From positions 1 to 64,000 of the forward strand of contig PKRG01000005.1 of the NCBI GenBank assembly GCA_017577575.1: a stretch of DNA of 64,000 nt, read 5' to 3'. The stretch is from Acidimicrobiia bacterium. Lineage in GTDB: Bacteria; Actinomycetota; Acidimicrobiia; Spongiisociales; ZC4RG35. A program made the position numbers and the translations under genes. Each line of letters opens with the position of its first letter. The stretch's first letter is position 1. Below are positions 57,399-64,000 of the stretch, piece after piece. Below the pieces are notes generated by a model. That model did no database searches, was not told the DNA's origin, and worked only from the letters and a program-made list of their open reading frames with translations.

Positions 57399-60041
57399 GT
57401 GTCTTACGTTTTCGATTTCGGCGCCACTGAGAGCGACAAGCACCTGCTGGGTGGCAAAGGCGCCGGTCTGGCGGAGATGACGAAGCTGGGCCTGCCGGTA
57501 CCACCCGGGTTCACCATCTCCACCGAAGCGTGCCGGGTGATGCTGTCGGAGGGGGAGCTCCCCGAGCAGATGTGGAAAGAGGTGGACGAGGCGGTGGCCC
57601 GCCTCGAGGAGAAGACCGGCCGCACCTTCGGAGCCGGCCCCGTCCCCCTCCTCCTGTCCGTGCGTTCCGGGGCGGTGTTCTCGATGCCCGGCATGATGGA
57701 CACCGTTCTCAACCTCGGCTGCAACGAAGAGGTCGTTCGCGCCCTCGAGGAGTGGTCCGGAGACGCCCATTTCGCGTGGGACGTGTACCGGCGGTTCCTG
57801 CAGATGTACGGGGACGTGGTGTTGGGAGTGCCGGACCGCCACTTCCAGGCGGTCCTGTCCGAGCTGCGGGGAAAGCGGGGCGTCGACAGCGACGCCGATC
57901 TGACGGCCGACGATCTCCGCGACGCCGCCGGGCGCTTCAAGGCGCTGATCCGCGAGCACGCCGACCGGCCGATCCCCTCCGATCCGCGCGAGCAGCTGCG
58001 CGGCGCCATCGAGGCCGTGTTCCATTCCTGGAACAACCGGCGGGCGATCGACTACCGCCGGATCCACGGCATCCCCGACGACCTGGGCACGGCGTGCAAC
58101 GTCCAGATGATGGTGTTCGGCGACCTCGGCGACGACTCCGGCACCGGTGTGTGCTTCACCCGCGACCCCGCCACCGGCGCCCCCGAGCCGTTCGGCGACT
58201 ACCTACCCCGCGCCCAGGGAGAGGACGTCGTCGCCGGCATCCGCAACACCTTCTCCCTCGACCAGCTCGCCGAGCTGCACCCCGGCCCTCACGCCGAGCT
58301 GCTCGACATCATGAGACGGCTCGAGCAGCACTACCGGGACATGCTCGACATCGAGTTCACCATCGAGAAGGGCGTCCTCTACATCCTCCAGACCCGGGTC
58401 GGCAAGCGCACCGCCCAGTCGGCGGTCCGCCTGGCGGTGAAGATGGTCGAGGAGGGCCTGATCGACCGCAACGAGGCGATCATGCGGGTCGACCCGGACT
58501 CGATCGAGCAACTCCACCGGCCCCAGATCGACACCTCGGCCGACGTCGCTCCCGTCACCACCGGCGTTGCCGCATCCCCCGGTGCGGCGGTGGGGCGAGT
58601 GGCATTCGACGCCGACCGGGCCGTGGAGATGGCAGCCGACGGCAACGGGCCGGTGATCCTCGTGCGACCCGAGACCACTCCCGACGACATCCACGGGATG
58701 GCCGCGGCCGCCGGCATCCTCACCGCCCAGGGCGGCAAGACCTCTCACGCTGCGGTCGTCGCCCGCGGCATGGGCAAGCCGGCGGTGACCGGCGCCAGCG
58801 GCCTGGTCATCGACAACTCCGCCAAGCGGGCGCTGTGCGGCGAGCACGACATCCGCGAAGGCGACATGATCACGATCGACGGCACCAACGGCACCGTCTA
58901 CGTGGGCGAGGTGCCCCTCGTCGAGCCGGAGGAGACACCCGAGCTCGCCGAGTTGCTGAGTTGGGCCGACGAGGTGCGGACGATCGGGATCCGGGCCAAC
59001 GCCGACACGCCGGAGGACGCCCGGAAGGCGCGGGCTCTCGGCGCCGAAGGCATCGGCCTGGCACGCACCGAGCACATGTTCATGGGTGAGCGCCTCGAGA
59101 TCGTCCAGACGATCATCCTCACCCAGGACCCGGAAATCCGCCAGGACGCGCTGGATCGGCTGGAGCGCCAGCAGGTCGAGGACTTCGAGGGGATCCTCGA
59201 GGCGATGGACGGCCTGCCGGTCGTGGTCCGCCTCCTCGATCCTCCGCTCCACGAGTTCCTCCCCAACCGGATGGAACTGGAGCACGAGATCCTCCGCCGC
59301 GTGTGGGCGGGCCGGTCGGTGGCCGACCTGCAGCGGATGTGGTCGGAGGTGGCCCGCTGGGAGGAGGACAACCCGATGCTCGGTCTCCGGGGCGTCCGGC
59401 TGGGGCTGATGTTCCCCGAGCTGTACCGGCTGCAGGCCGGTGCTGCCGCCCAGGCGCTGGTGCGGCGGATCCGGGCCGGTGGCGACCCCCACCTCGAGAT
59501 CATGATCCCGTTGGTCTCGACCGCCCCCGAGCTGGAGCGGATGCGGGAGATGGTCGAAGAGGAGATCGCAGCCGTGGCCGCCGAGGCCGGCCTGGAGCTG
59601 CACGTCCCGATCGGAACGATGATCGAGCTGCCGCGGGCGGCGCTGACGGCCGGGGAGATCGCCAAGGCCGCCGACTTCTTCTCGTTCGGCACCAACGACC
59701 TGACGCAGATGACCTACGGCCTCAGCCGCGACGACGCCGAGGGCGTGTTCCTGGGCGACTACCTGGAACAGCAGATCCTGGCGTTCAACCCGTTCCAGAC
59801 GCTCGACACCGCCGGTGTGGGACGGCTCATCCGCATCGGCACCGAGGAGGGCAAGGCCGCCAACCCGGACCTGGTCGTCGGCGTGTGCGGCGAGCACGGC
59901 GGCGACCCGGCCTCCATCGCCTTCTGCATGGAGGTCGGCCTCGACTACGTGTCGGCGAGCCCGCCCCGGGTGGAAGGCGCCCGGCTGGCGGCCGCCCAGG
60001 CGGCTCTGTCCCGAGGCGAGGCCGAACGCCGGGACGTCTGA
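57399..60041 (+). CDS. ppdK: Pyruvate, phosphate dikinase
   Basis: This 880-residue enzyme interconverts pyruvate, ATP and phosphate with PEP, AMP and pyrophosphate. The N-terminal nucleotide domain has KGAGLAEMTKLGLPVPPGFT and VRSGAVFSMPGMMDTVLNLG. The central phosphohistidine site is TAQGGKTSHAAVVARGMGKP. The C-terminal PEP domain has ADFFSFGTNDLTQMTYG and GVCGEHGGDPASI with catalytic Cys. The length matches bacterial PPDK. GTG 57399 follows CAGGAGTGGA. It probably serves gluconeogenesis or pyrophosphate-linked glycolysis. Confidence 0.96.
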   Translation: MSYVFDFGATESDKHLLGGKGAGLAEMTKLGLPVPPGFTISTEACRVMLSEGELPEQMWKEVDEAVARLEEKTGRTFGAGPVPLLLSVRSGAVFSMPGMMDTVLNLGCNEEVVRALEEWSGDAHFAWDVYRRFLQMYGDVVLGVPDRHFQAVLSELRGKRGVDSDADLTADDLRDAAGRFKALIREHADRPIPSDPREQLRGAIEAVFHSWNNRRAIDYRRIHGIPDDLGTACNVQMMVFGDLGDDSGTGVCFTRDPATGAPEPFGDYLPRAQGEDVVAGIRNTFSLDQLAELHPGPHAELLDIMRRLEQHYRDMLDIEFTIEKGVLYILQTRVGKRTAQSAVRLAVKMVEEGLIDRNEAIMRVDPDSIEQLHRPQIDTSADVAPVTTGVAASPGAAVGRVAFDADRAVEMAADGNGPVILVRPETTPDDIHGMAAAAGILTAQGGKTSHAAVVARGMGKPAVTGASGLVIDNSAKRALCGEHDIREGDMITIDGTNGTVYVGEVPLVEPEETPELAELLSWADEVRTIGIRANADTPEDARKARALGAEGIGLARTEHMFMGERLEIVQTIILTQDPEIRQDALDRLERQQVEDFEGILEAMDGLPVVVRLLDPPLHEFLPNRMELEHEILRRVWAGRSVADLQRMWSEVARWEEDNPMLGLRGVRLGLMFPELYRLQAGAAAQALVRRIRAGGDPHLEIMIPLVSTAPELERMREMVEEEIAAVAAEAGLELHVPIGTMIELPRAALTAGEIAKAADFFSFGTNDLTQMTYGLSRDDAEGVFLGDYLEQQILAFNPFQTLDTAGVGRLIRIGTEEGKAANPDLVVGVCGEHGGDPASIAFCMEVGLDYVSASPPRVEGARLAAAQAALSRGEAERRDV

Positions 60042-60045
60042 CCGC

Positions 60046-60966
60046 TCAGGACCCGAGCAGCTGGTCGGCGGCGGTCCAGGGGTCGAGGGCGCCACTCGAC
60101 ACGGCGGCGAGAACGCCGTCGAGGTCAGGCCCTGACATGCGGCGCCGCATGCCCTCTGCGACCGCCGCCTCGACGTAGCCGCGAACGCGTCGGTCCCTCC
60201 GCCGCCGTCCCTCGTCGGTGGTGATGAGATGACGGCGGTGCCGGTCGATTGCATCGGCCAGCTCGTCGATGCCGGTTCCCTCCGTGGCGACCGTGTCGAC
60301 GATCGGGGGCTCCCAGTTGGTGTCGGGAGCCATCTCCAGCATCGACTCGAGCCAGCGCCGGGTGTCTGTGGTCGAGCCCCGGTCGGCCTTGTTGATGGCG
60401 AACACGTCGGCGATCTCGAGGATCCCGGCCTTGTCTGCCTGCACTCCGTCGCCCCATCCCGGCGTGAGCACCACGACGACGGTGTCGGCGTGATGGACCA
60501 CCTCGACCTCCGATTGGCCGACACCCACCGTTTCGATGACGACGGGGTCGAAACCGGCGGCGCCGAGGACGGTGACCAACGCCGCCGTGGTGTCGGCGAG
60601 TCCGCCGAGCCTGCCCCGGCTCGACATCGACCGGATGAACACGTCGGGATCTCCGACGTGCTCCTGCATGCGGATGCGGTCCCCGAGGAGCGCCCCGCCC
60701 GTGAACGGGCTCGACGGATCGACGGCCACCACCCCGACGCGACGGTCGAGGGCGCGCCAGGTGGCGATCAGGGCGTTGGTGAGGGTGGACTTGCCCGAAC
60801 CGGGAGCGCCGGTGATCCCGACCAGGTGCGATGGAGGACGGCGCCGCCAGGCGTCCGCCAGCACGGGCCGGGCCTCGTCGTGACGGTCTTCGACGATCCT
60901 CAGGAGACGAGCCAGGGCCCGCCGGTCACCTCGGCGCGCCTCGTCCCACAGGTCGGTCGGGTCCAC
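60046..60966 (-). CDS. meaB: MeaB/ArgK-family G3E GTPase (methylmalonyl-CoA mutase chaperone)
   Basis: This 306-residue GTPase has the P-loop GAPGSGKSTLTNALI, VVAVDPSSPFTGGALLGDRI, SMSSRGRLGGLADTTAALVT, and VFAINKADRG as the guanine-binding NKAD motif. MeaB proteins load and protect B12-dependent methylmalonyl-CoA mutase. No mutase gene is in the window. It is convergent with ppdK with only 4 bases between stops. Confidence 0.9.
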   Translation of the reverse strand: MDPTDLWDEARRGDRRALARLLRIVEDRHDEARPVLADAWRRRPPSHLVGITGAPGSGKSTLTNALIATWRALDRRVGVVAVDPSSPFTGGALLGDRIRMQEHVGDPDVFIRSMSSRGRLGGLADTTAALVTVLGAAGFDPVVIETVGVGQSEVEVVHHADTVVVVLTPGWGDGVQADKAGILEIADVFAINKADRGSTTDTRRWLESMLEMAPDTNWEPPIVDTVATEGTGIDELADAIDRHRRHLITTDEGRRRRDRRVRGYVEAAVAEGMRRRMSGPDLDGVLAAVSSGALDPWTAADQLLGS

Positions 60967-60989
60967 GCCGCGAGGCTAGCGAGAGACGG

Positions 60990-61289
60990 TCAGGCGACCG
61001 CGTCTACGGCGACGACGCCGGGAACGCGGTCCTTGAGGATCCGCTCGATGCCCGCCTTCAGGGTCATCATCGACAGCGGGCACCCGCCGCAGGCCCCCAC
61101 CATCTGGAGGGTGACGACGCCGTCTTCGACCTTCTGGAGGACGATGTCTCCCCCGTCCATCTGGATGGCGGGACGGATGTAGTCGAGCGTCGACTCGAGC
61201 AACTGCATGTCGATCTCGCTGTCCGTCCCCTGGGGGGAGGAGATGTGAACCGGCGTTTCTTGGGTGGGGGTCTCTGCCATGTCGGTCAT
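60990..61289 (-). CDS. NifU C-terminal-domain Fe-S carrier (Nfu-like)
   Basis: This 99-residue protein contains the Nfu domain: IRPAIQMDGGDIVLQKVEDG, then the CXXC motif in VGACGGCPLSMMTLKAGIER. Such proteins bind a [4Fe-4S] cluster and pass it to clients; one natural client here would be LipA. It is standalone and lies apart from the suf genes. Confidence 0.9.
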   Translation of the reverse strand: MTDMAETPTQETPVHISSPQGTDSEIDMQLLESTLDYIRPAIQMDGGDIVLQKVEDGVVTLQMVGACGGCPLSMMTLKAGIERILKDRVPGVVAVDAVA

Positions 61290-61343
61290 AACAACAATCG
61301 CGGCCGCTGCCGTGTTCCCGTCAGGTTAGTGGTGCCCGCGGAC

Positions 61344-62051
61344 TCAGGCACCCACGCCCAGATGCTGGCGCTGCACGTCCTCGGCGGCCCGCAACTCGTC
61401 GGGGGTCCCGACGAACACCGGCGACCCCTTGGAGAGGATGAGCACCCGGTCAGCCACCCCGAGGGCGAACTCGACCCGCTGCTCGACCACGAGGATGCTC
61501 ACCCCACGTTGGCGGGCTTCGGTGATCAGCTCCGCCGCGATCCGGCTGTGCTCGGGATCGAGACCCTCCGACGGTTCGTCGAGGAGGAGCATCTTCGGGT
61601 TGCGTACGAGCGCCCGGGCGAGGGTCAGCATCTGTTGCTGGCCGCCGGACAGCGTGCCGGCGGGCTGGCGGCGCCGCTCGGCCAGGATGGGGATCCTCTC
61701 CTCCATCTCTTTGGGATCCCACGGCCCGCCGTTGTCAGCGGCGATCTTGAGGTTCTCGGCCACCGTGAGACTCGGGAACACCCTGTGGCCCTGGGGCAGC
61801 AGGCTGAGGCCCCTGCGGGCGATCCGCCACGGCGCCAGGCCGTCGATCCGCTCGCCTTCGAGGGTGATGGTGCCCTCCCGCGGCTTCACGAGCCCGGCGA
61901 TGGTGTGGATGAGCGTCGTCTTGCCCATCCCGTTGCGGCCGAGGACGGCCACCACCTCGTCGTGGCCCACGGTGAGGTCGACACCGCGGAGGACGTGACT
62001 CGGGCCGTAGTACGTGTGCACGCCGGCGAGTTGCAGGATCGAGTCGCTCAC
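61344..62051 (-). CDS. livF: Branched-chain amino-acid-type ABC transporter ATPase LivF
   Basis: This 235-residue ATPase has Walker A GRNGMGKTTL, PQGHRVFPSLTVAENL, signature LSGGQQQML, and Walker B MLLLDEPSEGLDPEHS. It is the short LivF-type subunit. GTG 62051 overlaps the stop of the LivM-LivG fusion. It probably imports amino acids or related short acids. Confidence 0.9.
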   Translation of the reverse strand: MSDSILQLAGVHTYYGPSHVLRGVDLTVGHDEVVAVLGRNGMGKTTLIHTIAGLVKPREGTITLEGERIDGLAPWRIARRGLSLLPQGHRVFPSLTVAENLKIAADNGGPWDPKEMEERIPILAERRRQPAGTLSGGQQQMLTLARALVRNPKMLLLDEPSEGLDPEHSRIAAELITEARQRGVSILVVEQRVEFALGVADRVLILSKGSPVFVGTPDELRAAEDVQRQHLGVGA

Positions 62052-63892
62052 TGTGTCACCTGCCTCATGTACGCCGCCAGCACCTCGGGGCTGGAACGGA
62101 CCTCCTCGGGGCTGCCGGTCACGAGCTCGGAGCCGTCGACGACCACGGTCACCCGGTCGGCCACTCCGAAGGCCACGTCCATGTCGTGCTCGATGAGCAT
62201 CAGGGTCACACTCTCGGGCATCTGCCGGAGGATGTCGATGACCTGGGCCGCCTCGCCGGGGGCGAGCCCCGCCGTGGGCTCGTCCAACAGCAGGATCTCG
62301 GGCTCGGTGGCCAGGGCGAGGACGATCTCCAGCAGCTTCTGCGCTCCATAGGGGATCTCGCCGGCGGGCTCGCCGGAGTACGCCTCGAGCCTCCACGATG
62401 CGAGGAGATCCCGAGTCCGCTCCCGGAGCTCGGGATCGCGCTCCAGGTCCCGGAGCTCGTATCTCTTGCCGGCCCCGGCGGCGACGGCGAGGAGGACGTT
62501 CTCGTGGACCGTCAGCCGGCGCATCAGGTTCGTGATCTGGAAGGTGCGGCTGACCCCCAGGCGGGCGCGCCGGTACTCCGGCCACTTGGTGACGTCTGTG
62601 CCGAGGATCGACACGGCGCCCTCCGTCGGCCGCAGCTCCCCGGAGATGAGGCGGAAGAGGGTCGTCTTGCCGGCACCGTTCGGGCCGATGATCGCCCGGC
62701 GTTCTCCCCGAGCGATCGTCAGGTCGAGCCTGTCGACGGCGGCGACGCCGCCGAAGTAGCAGGACAGTCCCCGGGTCTCGATGGCCGGTTGGGCGTCTCG
62801 GCCCGGATCCGGGATCGGAGCCACATCCGTCCGACCCGCCTCCAGGGACGCCAGGGCCGTCTCCGACGCCCTCTCCAGTCGTTCCTCCTCGTCCGACTCG
62901 TCGCGGTCCGCCACAGGACCCTGGCGGCCGAGGCGACGGCGGACCCTCCTGCCGAGGCTGGCCAGCCCTTCGGGCAGAAAGAGGATGACCACGATGTAGA
63001 CGACACCGAGCGCCAGCATCCACCTCTCCGAGTACTGGCTGACCAGCGTCTCGAAGGTGATGAGGAAGCCGGCGCCCACCGCCGGGCCGACGATCGTGCC
63101 TGCCCCGCCGAGGATCGTCACCAGGAGTATCTCGGCGCTGACCGGCCAGTCGAGTACGTCCGGGTTGACGAACTCGATGAGGTAGGCGGACAGCACGCCG
63201 GCGATCGACGCCAATGCGGCGGAGACCGTGAAGGCAGCCACCCGGTAGGCGCCGACCCTGTACCCGAAGGCTGCCATCCGGCTCTCGCTCTCCCGGGCTC
63301 CCACCAGCACCCGGCCGAAGCTGGAACGCGTGTACCAGCGGAGCACCAGGTACACGACGACGAAGACGGCCAGCGCCAGCAAGTAGAAGCCGTTGGTGGA
63401 CCGGACGACCTCCGGCAGGGTGTCACGGCCGATGTTGGCGATCCCGTTGTCGCCGCGGGTGAGGCTCACCTGCTGGAAGGCGACCGCCCACACCGCCTCA
63501 CCGATCGCCAGGGTGAGGAGGAGCAGGTAGATGCCGCGGGTGCGCAGCGTGAGCATGCCCGTCACGAGGCCGAGCACCGCCGCCCCCAGGATGGCGACGA
63601 CGAGGACGGTACCCGCCCCCCATCCCCAACGGGTGATGCCGAGACCGACGACGTATGCGCCGAGGCCGTAGAAGGCGGCGTGCCCGAGTGACGGCATGCC
63701 GCCGAAACCGAAAACCAGGTCGAACGCCATCGCGAAGATCCCGAGGATGAGGATCCGGGTGGCGACGAAGACCGTGAACGACGACCCGATCCAAGGGAGC
63801 AACGCCAGGACGGCGACCAGCAGGACCGCGACAGCCAGCCTCACCCAGGTCCGGCGCCGTGCCGTCGTCATGCCCGAATCCCGCTCGCTCAT
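62048..63892 (-). CDS. livM-livG: Fused LivM permease - LivG ATPase of an ABC importer
   Basis: This 614-residue protein joins a LivM-type permease (~10-320, ~8-10 membrane helices, with GFGGMPSLGHAAFYGLGAYV and ILGGAGTIVGPAVGAGFLI) to a LivG-type ATPase (~385-614: Walker A GPNGAGKTT, SRTFQITNLMRRLTVHENVL, Walker B ILLLDEPTAGLAPGEA). A charged linker near 330-385 separates the halves. The ATG overlaps the livH stop. It would form one half of a branched-chain amino-acid or short-acid importer with LivH and LivF. Confidence 0.9.
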   Translation of the reverse strand: MSERDSGMTTARRRTWVRLAVAVLLVAVLALLPWIGSSFTVFVATRILILGIFAMAFDLVFGFGGMPSLGHAAFYGLGAYVVGLGITRWGWGAGTVLVVAILGAAVLGLVTGMLTLRTRGIYLLLLTLAIGEAVWAVAFQQVSLTRGDNGIANIGRDTLPEVVRSTNGFYLLALAVFVVVYLVLRWYTRSSFGRVLVGARESESRMAAFGYRVGAYRVAAFTVSAALASIAGVLSAYLIEFVNPDVLDWPVSAEILLVTILGGAGTIVGPAVGAGFLITFETLVSQYSERWMLALGVVYIVVILFLPEGLASLGRRVRRRLGRQGPVADRDESDEEERLERASETALASLEAGRTDVAPIPDPGRDAQPAIETRGLSCYFGGVAAVDRLDLTIARGERRAIIGPNGAGKTTLFRLISGELRPTEGAVSILGTDVTKWPEYRRARLGVSRTFQITNLMRRLTVHENVLLAVAAGAGKRYELRDLERDPELRERTRDLLASWRLEAYSGEPAGEIPYGAQKLLEIVLALATEPEILLLDEPTAGLAPGEAAQVIDILRQMPESVTLMLIEHDMDVAFGVADRVTVVVDGSELVTGSPEEVRSSPEVLAAYMRQVTQ

Positions 63893-64000
63893 GCCTCGGT
63901 CCCGAACAGGCCGCGGGGACGGAACGACAGGAACAGCGCCACCGGGGCGTAGAGGGTGAAGAGGGCGAGCTCGGGGAACCAGAGCTTGCCGTACTGGTCG
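63889..64000 (-). CDS. livH: Branched-chain amino-acid-type ABC permease LivH (C-terminal end only)
   Basis: Only the final ~36 residues lie in the window: a membrane helix around LWFPELALFTLYAPVALFLS followed by the LivH-like ending FRPRGLFGTEA. The rest lies beyond 64000. Its TGA overlaps the LivM-LivG start by 4 bases. Assignment rests on the operon order and this ending. Confidence 0.75.
   Translation of the reverse strand, partial: DQYGKLWFPELALFTLYAPVALFLSFRPRGLFGTEA

Overview
The window looks like chromosomal core sequence from a high-GC actinobacterium. I favour a deep-branching actinomycete such as an Acidimicrobiia-type lineage, but that is inference. Supporting features are very GC-rich third codon positions, frequent GTG and TTG starts, F420-type luciferase-like oxidoreductases, menaquinone genes, inositol-phosphate synthase, a SUF system with SufU and a Rieske protein, and an HspR-type heat-shock inverted repeat. 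I found no tRNA, rRNA, CRISPR array, insertion sequence or prophage gene. Coding density is very high: no gap exceeds 300 bases, and at least fourteen neighbouring gene pairs overlap by about 4 bases (ATGA or GTGA). The first ~230 bases are a G/C homopolymer tract that looks like a poor contig edge.

Layout. 0.2-6.2 kb: envelope sugar genes (a WecA/MraY-like transferase, a GT4-GNAT fusion, a GT4 transferase, a GNAT protein and a DegT aminotransferase). 6.2-10.8 kb: a lipoate-dependent dehydrogenase operon, lpd - E2 - fused lipB-lipA. 10.9-16.5 kb: a haloalkane-dehalogenase-like hydrolase with a changed nucleophile, three small coupled genes, two acyl-CoA dehydrogenases and a divergent TetR regulator with a clear palindrome. 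16.6-22.1 kb: an SLH-VanW surface protein, a beta-lactamase-fold hydrolase, two F420-type oxidoreductases, a lipoprotein, a YbaK deacylase and hsp20. 22.2-24.7 kb: sufC(1)-sufS-sufU. 24.7-31.1 kb: xseB, xseA, fumC, a cyclase-ATPase regulator and a GNAT. 31.1-34.7 kb: an M42 peptidase, then sufD-Rieske-sufC(2). 34.7-40.3 kb: uracil-DNA glycosylase, a DUF4015-type protein, a sigma factor, an AlkD-like protein and sufB.

40.5-49.2 kb: gltB, an M23 peptidase, a Lon-N-domain protein, ino1 and a release-factor-like GGQ protein. 49.2-56.8 kb: a MenE-like ligase, a sulfatase-fold membrane protein, a methyltransferase with a kinase-like N-terminus, a small membrane protein, then menB, menA and an SDR. 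56.9-61.3 kb: a small membrane protein, ppdK, meaB and a NifU-domain protein. 61.3-64 kb: branched-chain amino-acid-type ABC transporter genes (livF, a livM-livG fusion, and the end of livH).

The most distinctive points are these: the Fe-S assembly genes are split over three places with two different SufC ATPases; a GCACTATC/GATAGTGC palindrome recurs upstream of sufD and sufB; LipB and LipA are fused beside their substrate enzyme; and a dehalogenase-fold protein has Glu at the nucleophile position. No wholly new defence or mobile system is evident.
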